Source of the DNA: Nitriliruptoraceae bacterium
GTDB lineage: Bacteria; Actinomycetota; Nitriliruptoria; Nitriliruptorales; Nitriliruptoraceae
Direction: 5' to 3'
Assembly (NCBI GenBank): GCA_003565155.1
Contig: PXDB01000054.1
Location: 1-59,498, forward strand
Length of the DNA stretch: 59,498 nucleotides
The notes beneath the pieces are model-generated. The model was given only the letters and a program-made list of their open reading frames with translations. It had not been told where the DNA came from and did not search any database. The position numbers and the translations under genes are program-made. The stretch's first letter is position 1, and the number at the start of each line of letters is the position of its first letter. Positions 1 through 7,617 of this stretch are shown here, piece after piece.

Positions 1-347
1 AGACGCTGCTGATCGCCCACGAGGTCGGTGGTACCGATGTCGACGCCCGCTTGCGTGCCTTGATCGATGACCGGACCGAGGACCTCCAGGGGCGCAAGGA
101 CGCCGTTGCCAAACAAGCCGGGGTGCGGTTCGCACGGCTCTTCGTCATCGCCGTACCCCTCGGCATGGCGCTGGTCGGCCTGACCATCGGTGATGGTCGG
201 GCGGCCTTCCAGACCGCGAACGGCCAGGCGCTGGTGCTGTTGGCCTTCGCGCTCATGGGCGTGTGCTGGCTGTGGGCTGGCCACCTGCTGCGGCTCCCCG
301 AGCAGCAGCGGGTGTTCGCGAGCGACGATGAGGCGGTGGCGGGATGA
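1..347 (+). CDS. tadB: TadB-like type II secretion F-family protein (5' truncated)
   Basis: This is the C-terminal part of an inner-membrane platform protein of a Tad/Flp pilus. The reading frame is open to the window edge (first full codon at base 3), so the gene starts outside. The visible residues carry the F-family signature around HEVGGTDVDARLRALIDDR, followed by two membrane segments (about RLFVIAVPLGMALVGL and ALVLLAFALMGVCWLWA) and a short cytoplasmic tail. In Tad systems TadB and TadC form the membrane platform that works with the TadA ATPase to assemble Flp pili. The stop codon overlaps the start of the next gene by 4 bases (ATGA), as usual for tadB-tadC pairs. Assignment as TadB rather than another F-domain protein rests on the tail sequence and on this gene order. 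Confidence 0.8.
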   Translation, partial: TLLIAHEVGGTDVDARLRALIDDRTEDLQGRKDAVAKQAGVRFARLFVIAVPLGMALVGLTIGDGRAAFQTANGQALVLLAFALMGVCWLWAGHLLRLPEQQRVFASDDEAVAG

Positions 348-1249
348 GCGCGTGGCTGGTGCTGGCGGCGTTGCTGCTGTGGGCTGGGATGACGCTGCTG
401 CTGGCGCAGCTGCGGTGGTTCTCGCGGCAGCCGCTTGCGGCCCGCATCAGCCCGTACCTGCCGGGTGGGATGGGGCGGCAGACGCGGGCGGGCCTGCTCT
501 CGGTGGAGTCCTTCCGGGAGGCGGTCGGGCCGCTGGCACGCTCTCTCGGGTCGCAGTTCTCACGGCTGTTCGGCGTGAGCGAGGACCTCGATCGGCGACT
601 GCGCCGCGTCCACGCCGACCTCGATGTCACGGCGTTCCGGGTCCGCCAGATCGGGTGGGCGCTGGCGGCCCTGGGAGCTGGAACGCTGGCAGCGGCCGCG
701 CTGCGTCCGCCACCGGCCATCACGGTGCTCTTCACCCTGGGTGGGATGCTGTTGGCGTTCCTGCTGCTGGAGCAGCAGGTGACCACGGCTTCCGACCGCT
801 GGAAGCGCTCGGTGCACCTCGAACTCCCGATCGTCGCCGAGCAGATCGGCATGCTGCTGGCTGCGGGCTACTCGCTGGTCGGCGCCCTGGACCGGGTCGC
901 GCGCCGTGGTCAGGGCGCCGTCGCAACGGACCTTCGCGGGGTACTCAGCCGGATCCGTCAGGGGGTCGACGAGGCCGCCGCTCTGCAGGAGTGGGCGGCG
1001 TTGGCGGATGTCGACGCGGTCGAGCGGTTCGTCTCGGTCCTGGCGCTCAACCGGGAGGCGGCCGATCTCGGGCGCCTGATCGGCACTGAGGCGCGTACGA
1101 TGCGTCAAGCGGTCCAACGCGAGACGGTCGAACTCCTCGAACGGCGCGGGCAGCAGGTGTGGATCCCCGTCACGGTGGCGACCCTTCTGCCCGGGGTCAT
1201 CTTCATCGCCATCCCCTTCTACGCCGCGCTGTCCGGCTTCATCGGGTGA
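344..1249 (+). CDS. tadC: TadC-like type II secretion F-family protein
   Basis: A 301-residue membrane protein that pairs with the upstream TadB to form the pilus platform. It has an N-terminal membrane anchor (residues about 2-22), a cytoplasmic stretch, two membrane helices (about 103-145), and a T2SSF domain. That domain contains VAEQIGMLLAAGYSLVGALD and is followed by a segment with RIRQGVDEAAALQEWA. A last hydrophobic segment near VATLLPGVIFIAIPFY closes the protein. The start ATG at 344 overlaps the previous stop by 4 bases, indicating translational coupling. Length and architecture fit actinobacterial TadC. Confidence 0.85.
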   Translation: MSAWLVLAALLLWAGMTLLLAQLRWFSRQPLAARISPYLPGGMGRQTRAGLLSVESFREAVGPLARSLGSQFSRLFGVSEDLDRRLRRVHADLDVTAFRVRQIGWALAALGAGTLAAAALRPPPAITVLFTLGGMLLAFLLLEQQVTTASDRWKRSVHLELPIVAEQIGMLLAAGYSLVGALDRVARRGQGAVATDLRGVLSRIRQGVDEAAALQEWAALADVDAVERFVSVLALNREAADLGRLIGTEARTMRQAVQRETVELLERRGQQVWIPVTVATLLPGVIFIAIPFYAALSGFIG

Positions 1250-1433
1250 CGGCGCGTGAGGGGGATGCGGTCGGATGGGCGCCCTGGTGGACATCCACAG
1301 CGCCGCGCGCACAGGCAGCCGTCGGCCCACCGAGCAGCGCTATGGTTCCCCGGAGTCGGTGGTCGGTCGGCCACCTCGGGACGGCGGCAACCGTGGTCTG
1401 CAACCACGGGCACTTCGCAGGAGCGGGGGAAGC

Positions 1434-1622
1434 ATGAACAGCAGCGAACTCACGGCACGTATCCGCGGCGAGCAGCACGGCGAGGGCGTGATCTCCACCG
1501 CGATCGCCGTGCTGATAATGGCGTTCATCGGTGCCGCGATGTGGGCCGCGTTCAACGGGGTCTTCACCAGCGCCTCCGACGACATCCGCGACCAGGTCGC
1601 GGAGATCGGGAGCGACGGCTGA
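1434..1622 (+). CDS. Small pilin-like membrane peptide (candidate Flp pilin)
   Basis: A 62-residue peptide encoded between tadC and TadE-like genes, where Flp pilin genes usually lie. It has a short polar leader (MNSSELTARIRGEQHGEGV), one hydrophobic helix (about residues 19-43, ISTAIAVLIMAFIGAAMWAA) and a short polar tail. This is the general shape of a class IVb prepilin. The canonical prepilin-peptidase motif (Gly followed by a Glu-Tyr five residues later) is not clear: a GEG sits at the leader boundary but no EY pair follows. The start ATG at 1434 is preceded by GGGGGA. Location and topology suggest the major or minor pilin, but this is inference. Confidence 0.6.
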   Translation: MNSSELTARIRGEQHGEGVISTAIAVLIMAFIGAAMWAAFNGVFTSASDDIRDQVAEIGSDG

Positions 1623-2032
1623 ACCGGCCGGTCACGGCCGCATGGCGTGACCAGGACGGCTCGGGGCCGATCACCAGCGTGTTCTCCGTCGCGATCTTCC
1701 TGGGGTTCCTGCTCCTGGCCTCCCAGGTGCTCATCCACCTCTACGCCGTGTCCACGGTGACCGCGGTCGCCTTCGATGAGGCTCGACGCGCCAGCACGGA
1801 TGGTGGTGACTGCCAAGGGGTCGACGCCCGCGTGCGCACCCGGCTGGGTGGGTGGGCAGTTGACACCGAGGTGGAGGTCGAGTGCACGGCGGTCGGCGAC
1901 GGTGCCACCACGGTGCGCGTGCAGGGCCCGTCGCCTGCGCGGGCGCTCAGCATCTTCGGTCCGCCGGCAACCGACCGGATCGACCGCGCGGCGACCTTCA
2001 GAACGGAACGTTCGGTGGGGGCGGGGTCGTGA
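1619..2032 (+). CDS. TadE-like pilus assembly protein, possible CTG start
   Basis: This frame encodes a single N-terminal membrane helix (SVFSVAIFLGFLLLASQVLI) followed by an extracytoplasmic domain of about 100 residues rich in short beta-type segments. That is the organisation of TadE-family minor pseudopilins. The start is unusual. No ATG, GTG or TTG lies between the preceding stop and the conserved helix except GTG 1679, which would cut into the helix. A CTG at 1619 overlaps the previous stop (CTGA) and has GGGAG six bases upstream. I therefore place the start there tentatively. A frameshifting or read-through mechanism from the pilin-like gene cannot be excluded. Confidence 0.55.
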   Translation: MNRPVTAAWRDQDGSGPITSVFSVAIFLGFLLLASQVLIHLYAVSTVTAVAFDEARRASTDGGDCQGVDARVRTRLGGWAVDTEVEVECTAVGDGATTVRVQGPSPARALSIFGPPATDRIDRAATFRTERSVGAGS

Positions 2033-2102
2033 CTGGGGGCGGGGCCGTGAGGAGGCTACGACGACCGGTCGGGTTCGGGCGGTGTGGTGAAGGGGTGACC
2101 CC

Positions 2103-2585
2103 GTGAGCCGCCCCGGGGCCGAGGAACAGGGCATGGTCGCCGGACTGGAAGCCCTGGCCTTCGGGGTGCTGGTCCTGGTCTTCGGCACCCTCACCGTGTT
2201 GCACGGCTGGGCCGTCGTGGACGCCCGGTTCGCGACATCCGCAGCCGCCCGTGAGGCGGTACGCGCCGTGCTCCTGGCGCCAGCCGAGGCCTCGCCGGCC
2301 GAGCTGGAGACCCTCGCCGTGGGCGCGGCCAGCCAGGCCTTCGCCGCGCACGGCTACGCCGCCACGCCGGTCCTCGTCGAGGCCGAGCTCGCCCGCGAGC
2401 GGTGCGCAACCGTGGCGGTGACCGTGGAGGTGCAGGTGCGGGCCACGGTCGTGCCCGGGATCGCCCCGTCGGCGACCTATCCCGTCCGGTCACGACACGC
2501 GGAGGTGGTCGAGCCCTTCCGCGCCGGGCTGGGCGCTGAGGACGGGCTCGAAGCCTGTCGTGCCGCATCCGGTGGAGGGCCGTAG
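2103..2585 (+). CDS. TadE-family pilus assembly protein
   Basis: A 160-residue protein with a short cytoplasmic N-terminus (MSRPGAEEQGMVAGLEALA), one membrane helix (FGVLVLVFGTLTVLHGWAVV) and an exported C-terminal domain. The run DARFATSAAAREAVRAV after the helix resembles the post-helix segment of TadE-like proteins, which sit in the membrane and help assemble the pilus. The GTG start at 2103 is preceded by AAGGGG. It lies 5 bases before the next gene, in the same operon. Confidence 0.65.
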   Translation: MSRPGAEEQGMVAGLEALAFGVLVLVFGTLTVLHGWAVVDARFATSAAAREAVRAVLLAPAEASPAELETLAVGAASQAFAAHGYAATPVLVEAELARERCATVAVTVEVQVRATVVPGIAPSATYPVRSRHAEVVEPFRAGLGAEDGLEACRAASGGGP

Positions 2586-2590
2586 ACGCC

Positions 2591-3061
2591 GTGGCGGCGC
2601 GCGCGCTCCGACGGTTCCACCTCGACGAGGTGGGCAACACCCTGGTGTTGTTCCCCGCCGCCGTGCTGATCGTGCTGGGGCTCGGCGCACTGGCGCTGGA
2701 CAGCGCCACGGTGTTCCTCGGCCAGCGGCGCCTGGTCGATGTGGCCGCGGCGGTGGCCAACGACGCGTTGGCGGCCGTCGACGCCGATGCCTTCTTCGCC
2801 CAGGACACGGACGAGGTCAGGGTCGCCGTGGATCCCGCGCAGGCACAGCAGCGGCTCCTGGCCCTCGTGGCCGCGCAGGCGCCCGATCGTTCCCTCGAGG
2901 ACCTCGACTGCGCCTTCGAGGCGTTGGCAGCTGGACCGCCCACCCGGGTGGAGGTCCGTTGCACGGCGACCGTCCGGCCCATCCTCTCGCCCGTGTGGCC
3001 GGGCGCGCCACAGGTACGCCCGATCGAAGCCCGAGAGGTGGCGGTCGGCATCCAGCAGTGA
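2591..3061 (+). CDS. TadG-like (TadE/G family) pilus-associated protein
   Basis: A 156-residue protein with a positively charged N-terminus, the segment DEVGNTLVLFPAAVLIVLGL forming the membrane helix, and then ALDSATVFLGQRRLVDVAAA. This follows the pattern of TadG-like proteins (a G-N/S-T/A helix entry, then a D-x-G/A-x-x-x-x-x-R-R-x-x-x-D-x-A-A-A signature). The rest is a short exported domain with one pair of cysteines. The gene ends the Tad cluster; downstream is a repeat-rich non-coding stretch. Full-length TadG proteins carry a VWA domain, which is absent here. Confidence 0.7.
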   Translation: MAARALRRFHLDEVGNTLVLFPAAVLIVLGLGALALDSATVFLGQRRLVDVAAAVANDALAAVDADAFFAQDTDEVRVAVDPAQAQQRLLALVAAQAPDRSLEDLDCAFEALAAGPPTRVEVRCTATVRPILSPVWPGAPQVRPIEAREVAVGIQQ

Positions 3062-3111
3062 CCCGCCCCGCTGCGCCCTCGGGGGCAGCCGTACCGCCTG
3101 TGGCGGCGGCC

Positions 3112-3241
3112 GTGTGGCCCGCGGTTGCGGCCGTTCTGCCCGCGGTTGTGGCCGTGTTTCCCGTGGCGGCCCTGTGGCCCGCGGTTGCGGCCGTTCTGCC
3201 CCGCGGTTGTGGCCGTGTTTCCCGTGGCGGCCCTGTAGCCC
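3112..3241 (+). repeat. Tandem GC-rich repeat, about 60 bp period, built of ~20 bp subunits
   Basis: Bases 3121-3180 and 3181-3241 are nearly identical 60/61-base copies, preceded by a partial copy. Each copy divides into three related subunits of 18-21 bases based on CCCGYGGTTGYGGCCGT. The array occupies the middle of a 435-base non-coding gap (3062-3496) between the Tad genes and the aldo/keto reductase. I see no credible gene in the rest of that gap. Confidence 0.8.
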
Positions 3242-3496
3242 GTGGCGGTCATCGGCTCTGCAGCCTGACGACCATCTGATGGTCGCTTCGCTGCAAAGCT
3301 GCACCCGTACGTGCTGGCCTTGCGGCCTCGCGACCGTGTGGGGTGCCGACGCCACCCATCGGCACTGGCTCGCTGACCGGTCGGACCCGCCGCTGTCTTC
3401 CGAGTGAGAGCGCGAACGCCAGCGGCCAAGCGACCAGCAGCGGCCGGTAGCGTGCGGCAGCGCCGCACCGACGCCGACCACCTCGCAGGAGGCGCC

Positions 3497-4375
3497 ATGA
3501 CCGCCCACGCTCCCGCTGCCGCCGCCGGCACCGTCACACTTGGCGGCGACCTGCCCGTCCGACGGATGGGCTACGGCGCGATGCGGATCACCGGGGAAGG
3601 CATCTGGGGCGACCCGCCTGACCGTGACGCGGCCATCGCCCTGCTGCAGCGGGCGGTGGAGCTCGGCATCGACCTGATCGACACTGCGGACAGCTACGGG
3701 CCCTTCGTCTCCGAGGACCTGATCCGCGACGCCCTGCACACCGGTGGCAGCGACCCCTACGACGGGGTCGTGATCGCCACCAAGGGCGGCCTGATCCGCA
3801 CCGGTCCGGGTGAGTGGCACGCGCTGGGGCGCCCCGAGTACCTGCGGTTCGCCTGCGAGATGAGCCTGCGCCGCCTGGCGGTGGACACCATCGACCTCTA
3901 CCAGCTGCACCGCATCGACCCCGAGGTGCCCGCCGAGGAGCAGTTCGGGGTGCTGGCCGAGCTGCAGAGCGAGGGCAAGATCCGCCACGTCGGGCTGTCG
4001 GAGGTGTCGGTAGCGCAGCTCACGGCGGCCCAGGACCACCTGCCGATCGCGAGCGTCCAGAACCGCTACAACCTCCTCGACCGCGGGTCCGAGGACGTTC
4101 TGGAGGCCTGCACCGACCAGGGCATCGCGTTCCTGCCCTGGTTCCCCGTGGCGGTCGGCGATCTCGCTCGTCCCGGTGGCCCCCTGGACGAGGTGTCCAC
4201 GCGCACAGGCGCGAGCCCGGCCCAGTTGGCGTTGGCCTGGCTGTTGGCCCGCTCCCCGGTGATGGCGCCGATCCCCGGGACCTCCTCGACCGCCCACCTG
4301 GAGGAGAACACCTCGGCGGCGGAGGTGCGCCTGGACGAGGACGTCCTCACGGCCCTCGACGGTCTCGCCCGCTGA
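3497..4375 (+). CDS. Aldo/keto reductase
   Basis: A 292-residue NADPH-dependent oxidoreductase of the AKR superfamily (TIM barrel). The catalytic tetrad is visible: Asp and Tyr in DTADSYG, Lys in ATKGG and His in YQLHRID. The phosphate-binding end (PIPGTSSTAHLEEN) is typical of YdbC/pyridoxal-reductase-like bacterial AKRs. The start ATG at 3497 follows AGGAGG at ideal spacing; the frame is open further upstream but without a ribosome site. The substrate cannot be told from the sequence. It stands alone between two non-coding gaps. Confidence 0.9.
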   Translation: MTAHAPAAAAGTVTLGGDLPVRRMGYGAMRITGEGIWGDPPDRDAAIALLQRAVELGIDLIDTADSYGPFVSEDLIRDALHTGGSDPYDGVVIATKGGLIRTGPGEWHALGRPEYLRFACEMSLRRLAVDTIDLYQLHRIDPEVPAEEQFGVLAELQSEGKIRHVGLSEVSVAQLTAAQDHLPIASVQNRYNLLDRGSEDVLEACTDQGIAFLPWFPVAVGDLARPGGPLDEVSTRTGASPAQLALAWLLARSPVMAPIPGTSSTAHLEENTSAAEVRLDEDVLTALDGLAR

Positions 4376-4725
4376 CGGGCGGCGCAGCCTGGCCAGGGCG
4401 CGGGCGATCGGGGCCGGAGATGGCGTGGTCGCGCAGGTACGTCGCGCTGTGACGTCTGCAACGCCAGCGGGCACGGCGAACCCGATCGAGAACGGACACG
4501 GTGACGTCGCTCACGACAGTGGCTCCCGGTTGCGGCACGATCGGCACACGACCTACAGCAAGCGAACGTTGCGCCACCACGCGTGACCCGGCCCGCCGAG
4601 CAGCACCGACGGCTGCGGCCATCCGTCGACCCGCTCACCACGGGAACCCCGGCCCGCGCGCTCCTTGCTCCTTGCGCATTGCGCACTACACAACTGAAGG
4701 GGTGGGTTGCAGGTGGAGGTTGCGC
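4376..4725. promoter_or_regulatory. Gap upstream of higBA with TGCGCA palindrome (candidate HigA operator)
   Basis: This 350-base gap holds no credible gene. Near its end, two TGCGCA hexamers (4673-4678 and 4680-4685) flank one base, giving a 13-base palindrome. A third TGCGCA (4721-4726) overlaps the higB start codon. HigA antitoxins are known to repress their own promoters by binding palindromes near the start, so this is a plausible operator. No clear -35/-10 pair could be assigned. Confidence 0.4.
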
Positions 4726-5001
4726 ATGGAGATGGAGTACGGCGACGAGGCCACGCGCCGGCTCCACCTCGAGGGCATCAGCTACGGCAAGGGCTTCTAC
4801 AAGCAAGCGCTCATGCGACTGCATCGGATCAAGGCTGCCGTCGATCAGCGCGACCTGAGTGCCTTGAAGGGCAACCGGTTCGAGAAGCTCAGAGGCGACC
4901 GGGCAGGCAGCTACTCCATCCGCAGCAACGACCAGTGGCGCATCACCTTCCGGATCGAGAACAACCGGACGCTCGATGTGACGATCGAGGACTACAACTA
5001 A
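4726..5001 (+). CDS. higB: HigB-family toxin (RelE/HigB mRNA interferase)
   Basis: A 91-residue toxin of the HigB/plasmid-maintenance killer family, ribosome-associated endoribonucleases. The diagnostic run LKGNRFEKLRGDRAGSYSIR followed by NDQWRITFRI and the C-terminal TIEDYN match the family, whose usual length is about 92 residues. The ATG at 4726 has GGAGG six bases upstream; a second in-frame ATG lies two codons later. As in typical hig loci, the toxin precedes the antitoxin, with 14 bases between them. Confidence 0.9.
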   Translation: MEMEYGDEATRRLHLEGISYGKGFYKQALMRLHRIKAAVDQRDLSALKGNRFEKLRGDRAGSYSIRSNDQWRITFRIENNRTLDVTIEDYN

Positions 5002-5015
5002 AGAGGCGAACCACG

Positions 5016-5279
5016 ATGACGACGAAAGTGAGCTTGGCCATCCACCCGGGCGAGCACATCGCCGACGAACTCGCCGCGCGCGGCATGACCGCTGCTGAGC
5101 TTGCTGTGGCCATGGGCGTCGATGCCGGGCGCGTGTCGCGGCTGGTCAACGCGCGGGTCTCCGTAACCGGCGACACAGCGATCCGGCTCGCGGACGCCTT
5201 CGGGACCTCCGCCGAGTTCTGGATGCGCCTCCAAGGCGACTACGACCTCGCCCGAGCACGTGCGGCGTGCGTCGCCTGA
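5016..5279 (+). CDS. higA: HigA-family antitoxin (XRE helix-turn-helix)
   Basis: An 87-residue DNA-binding antitoxin that should neutralise HigB and repress the operon. It begins with the family's conserved IHPGEHIADELAARGM segment. A helix-turn-helix follows (AAELAVAMGVDAGRVSRLVN), then ADAFGTSAEFWMRLQGDYDL, the classical HigA/VapI C-terminus. The start ATG at 5016 is preceded by AGAGG, 14 bases after the higB stop. No partial or broken features are seen, so the module looks functional. Confidence 0.92.
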   Translation: MTTKVSLAIHPGEHIADELAARGMTAAELAVAMGVDAGRVSRLVNARVSVTGDTAIRLADAFGTSAEFWMRLQGDYDLARARAACVA

Positions 5280-5461
5280 TCAGCATCGAGCTCCCTCGGC
5301 GCAGCGGGACGGCTTCGGGTGACGAGCGCTGCACGTGACCGGGCAGGTGCGGGACGGGTGGCTCCTCGCAGGAACGCACTGCACGCCCCGATGTCACGCC
5401 GAGCAACCGGTGGAACACGCCCATCGTCGCGCGGTCGTTGACCGACCTGCGTCCGACGCGG

Positions 5462-5821
5462 TCACGCGCGGGGGCGTGGTCGCCACTCGGATGCCGGGTC
5501 GCCGCCGCAGGCGTGATCGACCAGTCGGAGGTGGTCCCGGGTCAGGCCGTGGGTGCGGTCATCCAGGGTGGCGGCGATGGCGGAGACGGGCTCCTCGCTG
5601 TCGAGCGCACCGCGGTCGTCGAGCCAGTCGCACAGGTCCTCGGCTGCCCGGTCCCCCAGCCGGTCCCACCACGCCCGGGGCGGGTGCAGCGCGTCGACGT
5701 CGTCGAGCCGCTCGGCGACGTGCTCGGGCGGCTGTGCGGCGTGGTTGTCGCGCAGTTCGGCGAAACAGCCCGCCGGAGCGGTGGCGATGACGACCGCGAG
5801 GGCGGTGGCGACGATCCGCAT
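5462..5821 (-). CDS. Small exported or lipoprotein-like protein of unknown function
   Basis: A 119-residue product with a signal peptide (MRIVATALAVVIATAPAGC). The cysteine at the end suggests a lipoprotein, although the preceding PAG is a weak lipobox. The mature part is acidic, has a repeated Leu/Asp pattern (RAAEDLCDWLDDRG) and two further cysteines (one each in LCDW and DHACGG), and ends in a proline/arginine tail. The start is well supported by GAGGGAG upstream of the ATG at 5821. I do not recognise a family. Confidence 0.55.
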   Translation of the reverse strand: MRIVATALAVVIATAPAGCFAELRDNHAAQPPEHVAERLDDVDALHPPRAWWDRLGDRAAEDLCDWLDDRGALDSEEPVSAIAATLDDRTHGLTRDHLRLVDHACGGDPASEWRPRPRA

Positions 5822-5922
5822 CTCTCCCTCCTCGCGTCGGGACGCTACAGGGGTCCGCCGGCTCCCCGTCAAGGCCGGCCGCACACGCGGTCGGTACGTG
5901 CTCGGCGGACTGGAATGGTGCG

Positions 5923-6285
5923 GTGGAGACGTACCTCTCGAACGGTGTGCCGCTGCAGTTGTCGCCCTTCGATCACACCGGACCCCTGCCGCCTGACCAG
6001 GTCCAGGGCCGCGACGAGCTCCTGGCGACCTTGACGCGTCGGATGACCACCCGCTCGCCGACGGCGCTGCTCGCTCCGCGTCGGTACGGGAGAACCTCCG
6101 TGCTCGGTCGGCTGGCGGCGGAGTTGACCGACACGCGGTCTCTGCGCTGTAGGAGCAGCTGACGCCGGTGCAACGCAAGGTGCTGCGCATCCTCGCCAAC
6201 GACGGGTCGATCTACGGCACCGCCGCGCAGCTGCTCGACCTCGACAGCTTGGGCAGTGCCCAGACCGCCCGCAGGGCCCCGGGGC
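5923..6285 (+). pseudogene. Internally deleted AAA/archaeal-type ATPase remnant
   Basis: The GTG at 5923 opens a frame with the N-terminus of an ATPase (METYLSNGVPLQLSPFDH, then a GRDELLATL segment). A Walker A-like loop reads APRRYGRTSVL, where intact relatives usually have Lys rather than Arg. The frame stops at 6162. In another frame from about 6147 the C-terminal winged-helix of the same kind of protein appears (EQLTPVQRKVLRILAND, then GSIYGTAAQLLDL) and breaks off where the convergent VWA gene ends. The middle, including Walker B, is missing. I read this as a deletion remnant rather than two genes. Confidence 0.65.
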
Positions 6286-7617
6286 TCACGCCGGATCGAG
6301 GAACACCACCTCCGCCCACGATGGCGGCCGGGGAGGCTGGTGTCCGTCGGCGCGTGCCAGGAGCATCACGATGACCGTGCACCCCCTCGGCGGGGCGGAG
6401 GGCCACGGCGTCAGCCCGTCGGTGCACACGACCACCACGCCGGGGCGCCGCCGGTGGGTGGCGAGCGCCGCGATGGCCGGGCGCAGGTCGGTTCCGCCAC
6501 CGCCGCGCAGCTCCAGCTGCGACGCGGACCTGAGCCGGGGCGCGGCGTGGACCTCGACATCCGCTGTGACCACGAGCCGGTCCTCCGGTCGGATGCCGGC
6601 GTGTCCGCAGATGCCGTCGAGCTCCGCCAGGGCCGCCTCCAGCTGGCGGCGTGACATGGACGCCGAGGTGTCGATGACCACGCCTACCCGCAGCTGCGGC
6701 TGCACCATCCCCGGGGTCACCACCCGTGGTACGCGGCGCCGGCCGACACGCCGGTAGCTGACGTCGAGTTGGCCGGCCTCCACGGCCAGCCCCCGCCGCA
6801 CGCAGCGTCGCAGCTGATGCTGCCAGGGGATCCGGGGCGGCTGGAGCACGTGCTCCGCCCATCGGCGCCACCCGTGCCTCGGCGCCCGATCGGCGTCGGT
6901 GTCGGCCGCCGCCGCCCGTACGGCCGCCGCGACCGCGCGGCGGGTGAGCTCCGCCTCGACCGCGCTGCGGCCGGGGTGGCCCTCCGCGTCCTCCGCCAGC
7001 TCGCCCGCCACCCGCTGCCCGCCGGCCCCGGACCCGCATCGCGGATCCGCCACCTCGGCGTGGGCGTCCTCGCGGGTGCCTGCGCCCTGACCCGTGGCCG
7101 GGTCGTCCGCCACCTCGGCTTGGGCGTCCTCGCGGGTGCCTGCTCGGTGTCCGGTGGCCGGGTCGTCCGCCACCTCGGCATCGCGCAGCAACCGGTGGAA
7201 GTACTCCTCGGCCAGCAGCCCCTCAGGACGGCCGAGGGCCGCAGGCGTCACCGGGTTGCCGGGCAGCGGCACCCCGGCAGCGAGCAGGTCGTCGTTGATC
7301 TCCGCATCGGCCGCCAGGTTCCAGGCGTAGTGGTGGTGCACGTCACGTTCGGCGTGGCGACGGTGATGGTCACGCAGCAGGTGGCCGACCTCGTGGAGCA
7401 GCACCCCGGCGACCTCCTCGATGTGCCAGGTGCGCAGGAGCGCAGGGTCCAGGTAGAGGCGCCAGGCAGCGTCCACGGCGAAGGTGGCCAGGTCGGGGGT
7501 ACGCACCGGGACCACCTCGAACAGCGCGGAGGCGAGGTAGGGCATGCGTTCCAGGGCCAGCAGCCGTGCGGCGGCGAGGATCTCCGCCTCCTCGGGGTCC
7601 AGGGAGCGCGACGTCAC
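6286..7617 (-). CDS. Metallopeptidase-like/VWA-like protein (DUF2201 family)
   Basis: A 443-residue cytoplasmic protein with two parts. The N-terminal DUF2201-type domain has a zinc-protease-like helix, VLLHEVGHLLRDHHRR (HExxH), and the NLAADAEINDDL segment common in this family. The C-terminal VWA-like domain has a MIDAS motif DTSAS (in GVVIDTSASMS), a Thr in GGGGTDLRP and an Asp in VVCTDG. The two are joined by a linker holding 20-residue tandem repeats. Its GTG start at 7617 overlaps the MoxR stop by 4 bases (GTGA). VWA proteins of this kind act with MoxR ATPases as metal-dependent chaperone or insertion systems; the target is unknown. Confidence 0.85.
   Translation of the reverse strand: MTSRSLDPEEAEILAAARLLALERMPYLASALFEVVPVRTPDLATFAVDAAWRLYLDPALLRTWHIEEVAGVLLHEVGHLLRDHHRRHAERDVHHHYAWNLAADAEINDDLLAAGVPLPGNPVTPAALGRPEGLLAEEYFHRLLRDAEVADDPATGHRAGTREDAQAEVADDPATGQGAGTREDAHAEVADPRCGSGAGGQRVAGELAEDAEGHPGRSAVEAELTRRAVAAAVRAAAADTDADRAPRHGWRRWAEHVLQPPRIPWQHQLRRCVRRGLAVEAGQLDVSYRRVGRRRVPRVVTPGMVQPQLRVGVVIDTSASMSRRQLEAALAELDGICGHAGIRPEDRLVVTADVEVHAAPRLRSASQLELRGGGGTDLRPAIAALATHRRRPGVVVVCTDGLTPWPSAPPRGCTVIVMLLARADGHQPPRPPSWAEVVFLDPA
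7047..7180 (-). repeat. 60-bp in-frame repeat in the VWA protein linker
   Basis: The sequence CCGCCACCTCGGC recurs at exactly 60-base spacing (ending about 7059, 7119 and 7179), with GTCCTCGCGGGTGCCTG also repeated. On the minus strand it encodes AEVADDPATG followed by AGTREDA units of 20 residues. The array sits between the peptidase-like and VWA-like domains, so it probably acts as a flexible linker of variable length. Confidence 0.85.

Noticed and set aside
3112..3241. Repeats as a CRISPR array
   Set aside because: Units are directly adjacent and nearly identical, without unique spacers, and no cas genes are present.
5335..6034. Plus-strand frames opposite the small exported protein as genes
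   Set aside because: Arg/Pro-rich shadow sequences without ribosome sites; the minus-strand gene has a signal peptide and a good ribosome site.
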